Below are positions 8,002 to 16,451 of a stretch of 45,942 nucleotides of DNA, piece by piece (within the stretch, counting starts at the first letter, position 1; each line of letters begins with the position of its first letter). The notes beneath the pieces were generated by a model. The model searched no databases. It saw nothing but the letters and a program-made list of their open reading frames with translations, and had not been told where the DNA came from. This DNA is from Bacteroidales bacterium (lineage in GTDB: Bacteria > Bacteroidota > Bacteroidia > Bacteroidales > VadinHA17), in NCBI GenBank assembly GCA_003141415.1, contig PLLX01000099.1:1356-47297 (forward strand), in the 5' to 3' direction. The position numbers were made by a program, and so were the translations under genes.

Positions 8002-8925
8002 TTGAACAAACAAGTAAAAACATATGTCGCAGTAGTGTTAGCAATGATCTTCTGGGCATTTTCGTTTATCTGGTTCAAGGTCGCAAACAAAACATTCCAC
8101 CCTATTACAATTGTCTTTATCAGGCTCATGTTTTCAGTAATTCTTCTTACAATCTTTCTGATTGTTACAAAGAATTACATGAAGATAAAAAAAACTGACC
8201 GGAAGTTATTCCTTATGCTGGCTTTGTTTGAACCGTTCTTCTATTTTCTGGGTGAGAGTTTTGGACTTACATACGTTTCAGCAACTGTATGTTCCGTATT
8301 GATATCAACGATACCTGTTTTTGCAACTATCGGAGCCTGGCTGATCTTTAAAGAGAAGCTGAAAGCAATAAATTATGCAGGAATAATCTTATCATTTGTT
8401 GGTGTTCTTGTCTTTATTCTTAATCGTGATGGAAGCATTTCATTCAATATTAAAGGATTGGGATTTATAATACTTGCCGTTCTATCAGCCGTGGGTTATA
8501 ACCTAACACTTAGCCGCCTGGTTGGAACATATACTCCTGTTTATATTGTGAATGTTCAGAATTTAATCGGTGCCATTCTCTTTCTACCTCTCTTTCTGAT
8601 TTTTGATTTTAATCATTTTATTTCCACTCCTTTCACCTTTGAAATGTTCAAACCGATATTAGAGCTGTCAATATTTGCATCTTGTGGCGCTTTTATTCTC
8701 TTCGCCTGGTCGGTCAGAAATATTGGCATTACCAAGGCGAATGTTTTTTCAAATTGTATTCCGGTTTTCACAGCTCTTTTCTCTTTCATTTTGATGGGAG
8801 ACAAGCTGACTGCTCAGAATGTTGCCGGGATGGCCATTATTCTTGCCGGTCTGTTTATGTCACAGATAAATGGAACGAATAAAAATATTGGTGATGCTCT
8901 TGCGCTTACCGGGAAAACCGCCTGA
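8002..8925 (+). CDS. EamA-family (DMT superfamily) transporter
   Basis: This 307-residue membrane protein has ten hydrophobic segments in two similar halves of five, the mark of EamA/RhaT-type permeases. Typical phrases are AMIFWAFSFIWFKVAN at the start of half one and AVLSAVGYNLTLSRLVGTY at the start of half two. The repeat ends with ATIGAWLIFKEKL in half one and FTALFSFILMGDKLT in half two. These transporters export or import small metabolites such as amino acids; the substrate is unknown. The start used is TTG at 8002. No ATG lies upstream in frame close by, and the first ATG (8044) would cut into the first helix, so the start is uncertain. It stands alone on the plus strand. Confidence 0.9.
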   Translation: MNKQVKTYVAVVLAMIFWAFSFIWFKVANKTFHPITIVFIRLMFSVILLTIFLIVTKNYMKIKKTDRKLFLMLALFEPFFYFLGESFGLTYVSATVCSVLISTIPVFATIGAWLIFKEKLKAINYAGIILSFVGVLVFILNRDGSISFNIKGLGFIILAVLSAVGYNLTLSRLVGTYTPVYIVNVQNLIGAILFLPLFLIFDFNHFISTPFTFEMFKPILELSIFASCGAFILFAWSVRNIGITKANVFSNCIPVFTALFSFILMGDKLTAQNVAGMAIILAGLFMSQINGTNKNIGDALALTGKTA

Positions 8926-8995
8926 TCACTCAAGCTAGTTATATACTGTTCATTAATACTAATTTAAACAATCTCCGCGTTTAGAGAAATCATAC

Positions 8996-9003
8996 TACCT
9001 TTG
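8996..9003 (+). promoter_or_regulatory. -7 element of the porQ promoter
   Basis: TACCTTTG matches TAnnTTTG and ends 16 bp before the porQ ATG at 9020, giving a very short leader. A good TTTG -33 element is not evident. Confidence 0.5.
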
Positions 9004-9019
9004 GTATGTATCTTAAGTT

Positions 9020-10051
9020 ATGAAAAAAAAGGTCCTGAATCTTCTCTTGTTCATCGTAATTGCTTCACCTTCCTTCTCTCAGACGGGAGGTGATAATATC
9101 TACGAATTCTTAAACCTTACACATTCCGGACTTGTTTCATCACTTGGAGGTACAAATGTTTCCATACAGGGAAATAATCTTAACCTCGCATATCATAATC
9201 CGGCTCTTCTTAATTCAGGTATGAATAAAAGTCTTGCATTAAATTATGTCAATTATTTTGCCGGAATCAATTACGGGCTTGCCATGTATTCAAGATCATA
9301 TCCGGGAACAGGAAATTTTGCTGCCGGTTTAACCTACCTCAATTATGGTTCTTTTAGTGAGACAGATGACTCAGGAATAGAGGCAGGTAATTTCAGCGCT
9401 GCTGAATATGCTCTCTCATTAATGTATTCGCATGAAATAGATTCGCTTTTCTCAGTAGGAGTTAACTTCAAACCGGTATTATCCCAGCTCGAAAAATATA
9501 CCTCATTTGGATTCGCATTCGATATCGGTGCATCGTGGCATAACAGCAGTAATCTTTTTTCTGCGGGTTTGGTAATTAAAAATGCAGGTTATGAGGTTAC
9601 GACCTATGCAGGCGAACCACGTGAAAAACTACCTTTTGAGATACAGGCCGGTATTTCACAAACTCTGGCCCATGCTCCGTTCCGGTTCTCATTGACCCTG
9701 AGGCATCTTGAGAAATTCGACCTTACTTATCAATACCAGACACCCGCTTCAACAGGGGATAGTAAAGTATCATCCGGATTTTTAGAGAATTCCATGCGAC
9801 ATATCATTCTTGGAGTCGAACTTATTCCCCATAAAAATTTCTATTTGAGTGCAGGGTATAACTACCAGAGAAGGAGAGAGTTGGAGATCGAATCAAAAGT
9901 CTCAACTGTAGGATTCTCCTGGGGTTTCGGTATTCATACTTCGATATTGAATATTGAGTTTGGAAGAGCAACGTATCATCTTGCAGGGTCATCAACCAGT
10001 GTCTCCTTAATTATCCGACCAGATCTTTTTTATAAAAAAAACCGGAGTTAG
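9020..10051 (+). CDS. porQ: Type IX secretion system protein PorQ
   Basis: This 343-residue outer-membrane barrel protein has a signal peptide (residues 1-20, ending SFSQ). The mature protein begins TGGDNIYEFLNLTHSGLVSSLGG, typical of PorQ, followed by NNLNLAYHNPALL and a series of amphipathic strands such as FAAGLTYLNYGSF. PorQ belongs to the T9SS attachment complex with PorU, PorV and PorZ, which fixes cargo proteins to the cell surface. The neighbouring cmk-ispH-pfkA genes run the same way. The gene has its own -7 element close to the start. Its presence implies the organism uses T9SS, although no secreted protein in this window shows an evident T9SS C-terminal sorting domain. Confidence 0.92.
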   Translation: MKKKVLNLLLFIVIASPSFSQTGGDNIYEFLNLTHSGLVSSLGGTNVSIQGNNLNLAYHNPALLNSGMNKSLALNYVNYFAGINYGLAMYSRSYPGTGNFAAGLTYLNYGSFSETDDSGIEAGNFSAAEYALSLMYSHEIDSLFSVGVNFKPVLSQLEKYTSFGFAFDIGASWHNSSNLFSAGLVIKNAGYEVTTYAGEPREKLPFEIQAGISQTLAHAPFRFSLTLRHLEKFDLTYQYQTPASTGDSKVSSGFLENSMRHIILGVELIPHKNFYLSAGYNYQRRRELEIESKVSTVGFSWGFGIHTSILNIEFGRATYHLAGSSTSVSLIIRPDLFYKKNRS

Positions 10052-10096
10052 ATAACCCTTGTCTTATAGCGGTTTATTTATCACCTTTGTGGATTC

Positions 10097-10149
10097 TTTG
10101 CACAGGACACAGAGCACATGGCACAGAGCAAACCTGAGCCCTGTGCAAA
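10097..10149. repeat. Perfect 10-bp inverted repeat in the cmk leader, with CACAGAG phrase
   Basis: TTTGCACAGG (10097-10106) pairs perfectly with CCTGTGCAAA (10140-10149) across a 33-nt loop holding ACACAGAGCACATGGCACAGAG, a degenerate tandem of CACAGAG units. It is followed by an A-rich stretch, not T-rich, so it is not a terminator. The phrase resembles others at 28828, 30456 and 33894. Confidence 0.6.
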
Positions 10150-10200
10150 TAAAAAAATAAATGCTTCATTAAACAGGAAAATTAGTAGTAAGAAAAAAAC

Positions 10201-10896
10201 ATGGATAAGAGATTAATTATAGCAATCGACGGTTATTCGTCATGCGGGAAAAGCACATTTGCAAGATTAATTGCAAAAGAACTGAACTATATTTTTATTG
10301 ATACCGGTGCAATGTATCGCGCTGTAACACTCTTTTGCATGAGGGCAAACTATATAAGTATTACAGCAGTGAATACACCTGCGATCCTATCTGAACTTAA
10401 TGATATTCATATAGATTTTGTTTTTAATCCTGATTTAAACGAATATGAGACCTTTCTCAACTCAGAAAATATTGAAAGAGAAATAAGGGGCATGGAAGTA
10501 ACGTCATATGTAAGCAGAATAAGTCAGATACCTGAAGTCCGCACCCGTATGGTCGAGTTGCAGAGGCAAATAGGTGTATCAAAAGGAATTGTAATGGATG
10601 GCAGGGATATTGGTACAGTTGTTTTTCCGGACGCAGATATAAAAATCTTCATGACAGCTTCCATTGATATCAGGGCCAAAAGAAGACACATCGAGCTGAA
10701 GAGCAGAGGAGTGAACATCGATTTTGAAGAAATTAAAAGAACTATTATTGCCCGGGATATTGCTGATGAAAACAGGGATATAAGCCCGCTAAGAAGAGCA
10801 GATGATGCTATTATCCTCGATAACAGCAGAATGACTGTGGATGAACAGATGTTATGGATAAACGAGATCATTGAGAAGAAGAGAAATGGTAGTTGA
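10201..10896 (+). CDS. cmk: (d)CMP kinase
   Basis: This 231-residue P-loop kinase phosphorylates CMP and dCMP with ATP. The Walker A loop is GYSSCGKSTFA (residues about 11-21), then DTGAMYRAVTLF for the nucleotide-monophosphate site, and VVMDGRDIGTVVFPDADIK-type segment (here GIVMDGRDIGTVVFP) followed by IKIFMTASIDIRAKRR, all characteristic of Cmk. An insertion of about 40 residues (80-120) is the CMP-binding domain. The gene overlaps the start of ispH by 11 bp, so translation is probably coupled. It lies 149 bp after porQ with a repeat-bearing leader. Confidence 0.96.
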   Translation: MDKRLIIAIDGYSSCGKSTFARLIAKELNYIFIDTGAMYRAVTLFCMRANYISITAVNTPAILSELNDIHIDFVFNPDLNEYETFLNSENIEREIRGMEVTSYVSRISQIPEVRTRMVELQRQIGVSKGIVMDGRDIGTVVFPDADIKIFMTASIDIRAKRRHIELKSRGVNIDFEEIKRTIIARDIADENRDISPLRRADDAIILDNSRMTVDEQMLWINEIIEKKRNGS

Positions 10897-11761
10897 GATT
10901 GATAAACAATCGGGGTTTTGTTTTGGGGTACAAAATGCCGTTGAGATAGCAGAAAAAGCTCTTCTTAAAGGGGAAAAGGTTTTTTCGCTTGGTCCGATCG
11001 TTCACAATGATAAGGAAGTGGATCGTCTCTCCTCTCTGGGGCTTGTATCAATAGATCATGAGAAGTTCAGAAACCTGAAAGATTGCAAAGTACTTATCAG
11101 GGCCCACGGCGAACCGCCCGAAACATATATTACCGCTGAAAAAAACAATTTAACGATTATTGAGGCTACATGTCCGATAGTAAAAAGATTGCAATCTAAA
11201 ATCAGGGAAACCTGGGTCAGGACAAAGAAGGGAGATGGACAAGTTGTAATTTTCGGAAAACCGGGTCATGCTGAAGTAGTTGGATTGCTTGGCCAGATCA
11301 ATAATGAAGGTATTCTTGTTTCGGGACCTGATGATTTCGGAAAAATCGACATCTTAAAACCTGTATATCTTTTTGCTCAAACAACTATGAGCGTTAAAGA
11401 GTATAGTAATCTGATAGATATTTTGCATATAAAGATGGCAGAAAACGGGATCAAGGATCCGGTCAAAAACCTGAAAATAAATAAAACGATTTGTGGTCAG
11501 GTTTCAAACCGTGAGCCCCATCTCAAGAAGTTTGCAAAAAAACACGATACTATAGTTTTTGTCAGCGGGCGGGAAAGTTCAAATGGCAAGATGCTCTATT
11601 CTGTCTGTAAAAATGTCAATCCTGACACACATTTTGTTTCCAGTCATGAAGAAATTGATAAATCATGGTTTGTGGGTAAATGCTCGATAGGGATCTGTGG
11701 AGCAACTTCGACACCTAAATGGCTAATAGAAAACATAAGGGATATCATTTCAAATATCTGA
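10886..11761 (+). CDS. ispH: 4-hydroxy-3-methylbut-2-enyl diphosphate reductase
   Basis: This 291-residue iron-sulfur enzyme performs the last step of the MEP pathway, making IPP and DMAPP. With the start at ATG 10886 the cluster cysteines are Cys12 (GFCFGV), Cys96 (EATCPIV) and about Cys203 (KTICGQVSNRE), with His40 (IVHNDKEV) and His74 (RAHGEPPE), at nearly the same positions as in E. coli. PGHAEVVGL and GATSTPKWLIE are further family marks. A TTG five codons upstream is open, but the numbering and the family N-terminus (MVVEIDKQSGFCFG) favour the ATG. It overlaps cmk by 11 bp, a common pair in this phylum. Confidence 0.97.
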   Translation: MVVEIDKQSGFCFGVQNAVEIAEKALLKGEKVFSLGPIVHNDKEVDRLSSLGLVSIDHEKFRNLKDCKVLIRAHGEPPETYITAEKNNLTIIEATCPIVKRLQSKIRETWVRTKKGDGQVVIFGKPGHAEVVGLLGQINNEGILVSGPDDFGKIDILKPVYLFAQTTMSVKEYSNLIDILHIKMAENGIKDPVKNLKINKTICGQVSNREPHLKKFAKKHDTIVFVSGRESSNGKMLYSVCKNVNPDTHFVSSHEEIDKSWFVGKCSIGICGATSTPKWLIENIRDIISNI

Positions 11762-11780
11762 CTATTGGAATGTTCCGTCA

Positions 11781-11812
11781 TTTGTAAGGCTTAAAAAATT
11801 GTGTTACCTTTG
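11781..11812 (+). promoter_or_regulatory. Promoter of pfkA
   Basis: TTTG (11781-11784) is followed after 20 bp by TACCTTTG (11805-11812). This matches the Bacteroidota -33/-7 pair. Transcription should begin near 11820, which rules out the open GTG at 11812 and sets the pfkA start at ATG 11836. Confidence 0.75.
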
Positions 11813-11835
11813 TGCCTTATTTTACAAAATTATTT

Positions 11836-12816
11836 ATGGCAAAGATTAAAAGAATAGGGGTACTGACATCTGGTGGAGATGCCCCGGGAATGAATGCGGC
11901 CATTCGTGGAGTTGTAAGGACTGCAGTTTATAACGGACTGGAAGTAATGGGAATACGCCAGGGTTACCAGGGGATGATAGATGCAAGTTTCATACCCATG
12001 CAGTCATCCAGTGTCAGCGACATAATACAGAGGGGCGGAACAATACTGAAAACCGCCAGATGTGAGGAGTTCAGGTCTCCCGAAGGCAGGCTTAAAGCTT
12101 ATAATAACCTTAAGGATGCACAGATTGACGGAGTCGTGGTAATCGGCGGGGACGGGTCATTTACCGGTGGCAGGATTTTTAACGAGGAATATGATATACC
12201 TTTTGTCGGGATCCCCGGAACAATCGATAATGATATATATGGTACTGATTATACCATTGGTTACGATACCGCGCTTAACACAGTTGTGGAAGCTGTTGAT
12301 AAGATAAGGGACACCGCCAGCGCTCATAACAGGATGTTTTTTGTTGAAGTGATGGGTGCAGAAGCAGGATTCATAGCCCTTTACAGCGGAATTGCTACCG
12401 GAGCCGAAGCAATTATTATCCCCGAAATAGAGGGAGCTGACCAGGACCTGAAAACGATGATAGAGGCAGGTAACACGCGCAAGAAATCAAGCAATATAAT
12501 TATTGTTGCTGAAGGCCACAAGGAAGGAGGCGCTTTTGCAATGGCTGAGAAGGTTAAAAACGATTTTAAAGATTATGATGTAAGGGTTTCAGTACTGGGA
12601 CATCTTCAACGCGGTGGTTCTCCATCGGCAATTGACAGGGTTAACGCAAGCCGCCTGGGACATGCTGCAGTAGAGGCACTTATCGATGATCAGAAAAGCG
12701 TAATGGTTGGTATAATGAACGGTGAGATCACTCTAGTTCCTTTCCGTAGAGCTGTAAAACTTCATAAAGATGTGAACCACGACCTTGTGGATTTGGCTAA
12801 AATATTATCGGTCTAG
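11836..12816 (+). CDS. pfkA: ATP-dependent 6-phosphofructokinase
   Basis: This 326-residue glycolytic enzyme makes fructose 1,6-bisphosphate. The ATP site shows LTSGGDAPGMNAAIR near the start and GGDGSFTGG, where the Gly before Ser marks the ATP type rather than the PPi type. PGTIDNDIYGTDYTIGYDTA holds the catalytic Asp pair, with Gly rather than the Lys (PKTIDND) expected in PPi enzymes. MGAEAGFIAL and GHLQRGGSPSAIDR bind fructose 6-phosphate. The start at 11836 is chosen because the promoter -7 element overlaps the upstream GTG. The DUF362/ferredoxin gene follows after 13 bp and is probably cotranscribed. Confidence 0.97.
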   Translation: MAKIKRIGVLTSGGDAPGMNAAIRGVVRTAVYNGLEVMGIRQGYQGMIDASFIPMQSSSVSDIIQRGGTILKTARCEEFRSPEGRLKAYNNLKDAQIDGVVVIGGDGSFTGGRIFNEEYDIPFVGIPGTIDNDIYGTDYTIGYDTALNTVVEAVDKIRDTASAHNRMFFVEVMGAEAGFIALYSGIATGAEAIIIPEIEGADQDLKTMIEAGNTRKKSSNIIIVAEGHKEGGAFAMAEKVKNDFKDYDVRVSVLGHLQRGGSPSAIDRVNASRLGHAAVEALIDDQKSVMVGIMNGEITLVPFRRAVKLHKDVNHDLVDLAKILSV

Positions 12817-12829
12817 AAAAACTCATTTT

Positions 12830-13948
12830 ATGTCTTCATCAAAAGTCTATTTCACCAACCTAAGGGCAAAACCTTCACAAAATCTTTTTAAAAAGCTTGA
12901 AGCACTTATTGTTAAAGCAGGAATTGATTCAATTGATTTCCAGAGAAAAATAGTTGCAATAAAGCTGCATTTCGGAGAGCCCGGTAACCTGGCTTACCTG
13001 AGGCCTAATTATGCTGCACGGATAGTAAAGTTCTTAAAAGCAAAAGAGGCTATACCATTTCTGACAGATTGCAACACCCTATACTTCGGAAGACGTTCAA
13101 ATGCACCTATGCATCTTGAGGCAGCATTTGAGAATGGATACAACCCCCTAACAACAAATTGTCCGGTAATAATCGGCGATGGGATTAAAGGGACTGATTA
13201 CCGAGAAATCGAATTAAATCTCGAGTACTGTTCTGTTGCAAAGATCGGAAGTGCTATTGCCGATGCAGATGTAATTATTTCAATGAACCATTTCAAAGGA
13301 CACGAAATGACGGGATTTGGCGGAGCCCTCAAGAACCTGGGAATGGGTTGTGCATCAGTAGGCGGAAAACTGTTTCTGCATTCAGGTTCTTCACCTGAGA
13401 TATTTGAAGAGAATTGCACAGGATGCAGGGTTTGCGAGAAATATTGTGCCCATGATGCAGTTGTGGTAGGCAGGGACAAGATCGCGCATATCGATTATGA
13501 AAAATGTGTTGGTTGCGGACAGTGTGTTGCAGTATGCCAGTACGATTCTGCCAGAGTAGTATGGCAGAACTCTTCTGAAATAGTCTGTAAAAGAGTTGCT
13601 GAATATGCGTTAGCCGTCGTGAAGGATAAACCCTCTTTCCATATAAATTTCATTATGAATGTCTCTCCAGATTGTGATTGCTGGGGATTCAATGATTATC
13701 CATTGGTACCCGATCTTGGAATAGCTGCCTCCTTTGATCCGGTTGCTCTCGATCAGGCATGCGCAGATATGGTAAAGGCAGCTCCTGCACTACATGGGAG
13801 CAGGATCTGCGATAAACATGATGAGGGAGATATGACAGGTGAAGATAAATTCAAGAAGGCGCATCCCAATACTTTTTGGCAGGCTGGTCTTGAGCATGCT
13901 GTAAAGATAGGGCTTGGAAACACAGAATACGAATTGGTAACTGTTTAA
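12830..13948 (+). CDS. DUF362 protein with two 4Fe-4S ferredoxin motifs
   Basis: This 372-residue protein begins MSSSKVYFTNLRAK. The N-terminal 190 residues form a DUF362 domain (KLHFGEPGNLAYLRP, SMNHFKGHEMTGFGGALKNLGMG). Then come two ferredoxin motifs, CTGCRVCEKYCAHDA and CVGCGQCVAVCQYDS, and a return to DUF362-like sequence (SPDCDCWGFNDYPLVPDLGI). The start at 12830 follows the pfkA stop by 13 bp; an earlier in-frame start would lie inside pfkA. No signal peptide is seen, so it is probably a cytosolic redox protein. The physiological reaction of this family is not known to me. It is widespread in anaerobes. Confidence 0.9.
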   Translation: MSSSKVYFTNLRAKPSQNLFKKLEALIVKAGIDSIDFQRKIVAIKLHFGEPGNLAYLRPNYAARIVKFLKAKEAIPFLTDCNTLYFGRRSNAPMHLEAAFENGYNPLTTNCPVIIGDGIKGTDYREIELNLEYCSVAKIGSAIADADVIISMNHFKGHEMTGFGGALKNLGMGCASVGGKLFLHSGSSPEIFEENCTGCRVCEKYCAHDAVVVGRDKIAHIDYEKCVGCGQCVAVCQYDSARVVWQNSSEIVCKRVAEYALAVVKDKPSFHINFIMNVSPDCDCWGFNDYPLVPDLGIAASFDPVALDQACADMVKAAPALHGSRICDKHDEGDMTGEDKFKKAHPNTFWQAGLEHAVKIGLGNTEYELVTV

Positions 13949-13980
13949 AACTTTGTGCCTTAGCGTCTTGGTTGCATAAA
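13949..13980. repeat. Dispersed phrase (CACAAAG type) in the pfkA-CDF gap
   Basis: Just after the DUF362 gene the sequence CTTTGTGCCTTAGCGTCTTG reads on the other strand as a CAAGACGCTAAGGCACAAAG phrase, one of the degenerate repeat sentences found between genes here and in many Bacteroidota. Confidence 0.4.
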
Positions 13981-14012
13981 AGAATTACTACCGGAAATAC
14001 GTTATTGACTTC

Positions 14013-14861
14013 ATGAATGCTAAAGTAAGTATCGCCCGTCTTTCGATAATATCCAACACTTTGCTGATTTTAATGAAGTTAGTAGTCGGACTTATCAGCG
14101 GGTCTGTAAGCATCTTATCTGAAGCGATCCATTCTTCGATGGATCTTATTGCCGCAATTATAGCATTCTTTTCGGTCAGGGTTTCAGATAATCCTCCAGA
14201 TTCAAGACACCCCTACGGACATGGGAAAATTGAAAATATTTCAGGAGTGATTGAATCCCTTTTGATTTTTCTAGCTGCCGTCTGGATCATTATTGAAGCT
14301 GTTAAAAAACTCTTCGGAGAGAAGATCGAACTTGATTCTATAGCCCTGGGCTCTATTGTGATGCTCCTCTCAGCAATAGTAAATACTTTTGTTTCACGAA
14401 GATTATATAAGGTGGCCCGTTCAACAAACTCTGTGGCACTGGAAGCTGATGCCCTTCATCTTAAAACTGATATTTACACTTCGCTGGGAGTTGCAATTGG
14501 CCTCGGTCTTATTATGATTACAGGAATAAACTGGTTGGATCCGGTTATTGCAATTCTTGTCGCACTGTTTATTATAAAACAGGCATATCATATGCTGACA
14601 AAAGCCTTCACTCCTCTTCTTGATACAGCTTGGAGCAATAATGAGATTGCGGAGCTTAAGAAGAGATTAAGCGGGCTGGATGTTAGTTATCATGACCTCA
14701 GGACAAGGGTTGCTGGAAATTATCGTTTCGTTGATATTCATATTCAGATTCCTGAAAATGTAACAGTTGGAAGTGCTCACAAATACTGTGACAAGATTGA
14801 GAATGAGCTTACCCGAGTCTATGAGAACCTGACCGTGACAATCCATGTTGAACCAAGCTAA
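14013..14861 (+). CDS. Cation diffusion facilitator, probably zinc exporting
   Basis: This 282-residue protein has six membrane helices followed by a cytosolic ferredoxin-like domain (about 205-282), the CDF layout. The transport-site residues are His40-x3-Asp44 (HSSMD) in helix 2 and His149-x3-Asp153 (HLKTD) in helix 5. The HxxxD pattern is usual in zinc transporters. RHPYGHGKIENISG after helix 2 is the conserved CDF loop. It probably acts as a metal/proton antiporter in the inner membrane. It ends tail to tail with the HlyD-like gene, sharing 4 bp. Confidence 0.94.
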   Translation: MNAKVSIARLSIISNTLLILMKLVVGLISGSVSILSEAIHSSMDLIAAIIAFFSVRVSDNPPDSRHPYGHGKIENISGVIESLLIFLAAVWIIIEAVKKLFGEKIELDSIALGSIVMLLSAIVNTFVSRRLYKVARSTNSVALEADALHLKTDIYTSLGVAIGLGLIMITGINWLDPVIAILVALFIIKQAYHMLTKAFTPLLDTAWSNNEIAELKKRLSGLDVSYHDLRTRVAGNYRFVDIHIQIPENVTVGSAHKYCDKIENELTRVYENLTVTIHVEPS

Positions 14862-16186
14862 AGAATACCTTCCGGTTTCTTCCTGAACATTCCGGCAACA
14901 TCACCCCTGGCTTTTTCCCGCTCTTTTATTACTGGTATAAGATCTTTCCCTTCCAACCTGAATTTTTCAGGATCTTCCGGATTATTAAGGTAAATTAAGG
15001 TGCCCGGTTCAAGACCCTTTTCAATCAACACATGTTTATCATTCGATTCACCAAGAAGGACAATCTGTTTAATACCTTTTTTAGTATATACGAACGGAAT
15101 ACTATCCACTCCTGCTTGTACACATTCGGTTGGTATATAAATAGCCTCTTTAATACTACTGACAATTATTTTATTGCCGGTTGTCATTGAAGGTCTGAGG
15201 GCAGGATCGGATCCGTCTACTTTAATCTGAACCTCAAATACTTTATCATCGGTATTTAGCAGTTTTTCACCAACGTTAGCTACGAATGACACAATCCCGT
15301 TATATCTTTTTTTGGGGAAAGCGTCTATTGTAATGTTAACATTTTGACCGACTCTCATTTTGCTCACATCGATCTCATTTATATAAGTTTTGGAAAGCAT
15401 TGAAGTCAGATCAGGAAGTGTTGCCACTACCCTGTCGAATGGATTGATCATTGATCCAACTTTCCTTTTATTGCCTGACCACTCCCTTTTGTAGATAACC
15501 ATACCTGGCGCCGGCGCTTTAATTGTAAATTGAACTAACACCTCCTCAATATCCTTAACTCTGCGCGATACTTTATTAACCCAATAATTCTGATTAATAA
15601 TATCAGTCTTGTTCTGAGCTAATATCTGACTATAACTCCTTAGCTGCTGTTCAAGGCTCCTCTGGGCCTTATCGAGTTCAATTTCTGCCTGCCTGATTGT
15701 AGTAGGAGGTTCATACTTTGAATTATGAAGAGTCATAGCGGCTTCCTGAACGGTGAACCGCTGATTTTTAATCTCATCTCTTAAGTCATTAAGTACCACG
15801 GCAGTGTCGAGTAACTTCACATAGAGAGCTGTCTGGAATGTCGTAAGTAAATCCTGTGCATCCTTTAAGCTATTATTTAAATCTGTGCGGTCAAGTGTTG
15901 CAATATAATCGCCTTCTTTCACTACTGTACCTTCTGGTAACAGGTCCTGAATTTTGATATTAAAAAACCTGATATCGCGGCCCATTGTAATTTCAGGTCC
16001 CTTAATGTCCATTGATTTTTCAGCAATTAATTCACCGGCTGAAGTAACAGAAATCTCAAACTGTCCCTTCTGAACCCCGGTATATAATTCAGTCGGGGTC
16101 CTCTTTGAAGTAACCCTGGTTAAGACATATAAAATTATAAAAGAAGCAATAACAACAATACCTGTTGTAATAAGAGTTTTTTTCAT
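14858..16186 (-). CDS. HlyD/MFP-type efflux periplasmic adaptor
   Basis: This 442-residue protein has one N-terminal membrane anchor (about 4-23). A short lipoyl-like half motif follows (VKEGDYIATLDRTDLNN, about 95-111). A long coiled-coil hairpin spans roughly 110-215, and the second lipoyl half is FTIKAPAPGMVIYKREW. Beta-barrel and membrane-proximal segments with VGQNVNITIDAFP complete the adaptor layout. Such proteins bridge an inner-membrane ABC or RND pump and an outer-membrane channel. Neither a pump nor a TolC-like gene is next to it here. In this phylum relatives often pair with MacB-like permeases, so the partner may be elsewhere. No consensus promoter is obvious. Confidence 0.88.
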   Translation of the reverse strand: MKKTLITTGIVVIASFIILYVLTRVTSKRTPTELYTGVQKGQFEISVTSAGELIAEKSMDIKGPEITMGRDIRFFNIKIQDLLPEGTVVKEGDYIATLDRTDLNNSLKDAQDLLTTFQTALYVKLLDTAVVLNDLRDEIKNQRFTVQEAAMTLHNSKYEPPTTIRQAEIELDKAQRSLEQQLRSYSQILAQNKTDIINQNYWVNKVSRRVKDIEEVLVQFTIKAPAPGMVIYKREWSGNKRKVGSMINPFDRVVATLPDLTSMLSKTYINEIDVSKMRVGQNVNITIDAFPKKRYNGIVSFVANVGEKLLNTDDKVFEVQIKVDGSDPALRPSMTTGNKIIVSSIKEAIYIPTECVQAGVDSIPFVYTKKGIKQIVLLGESNDKHVLIEKGLEPGTLIYLNNPEDPEKFRLEGKDLIPVIKEREKARGDVAGMFRKKPEGIL

Positions 16187-16451
16187 GCTCTATTATCTCA
16201 TATTAACTCACCATTTAATTCAATTTAACTCTTATTGTTAATGGCAAAGTATTCTAATTCGCTTGAAAATCAATAAGTTTTTTTGTAAATGTACTGACGG
16301 TTAAATAATTTAAATATTAATCCGCAAAATTATAAAAATAACCCATAGCAATATCCCATCTTAATCATTTTAAAACAATTAACAAAATTCAACCCATAGA
16401 GTAGTGATAGTCAATAAGGATATTTGCTTATTTTACATAAAACTTATTCTC

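Noticed and set aside
11812-11836. Upstream GTG start for pfkA
   Set aside because: The promoter -7 element TACCTTTG overlaps this codon, so it would not be in the transcript.
12785-12829. Longer N-terminus for the DUF362 protein
   Set aside because: It lies inside the pfkA coding region in another frame; the ATG at 12830 follows the pfkA stop properly.
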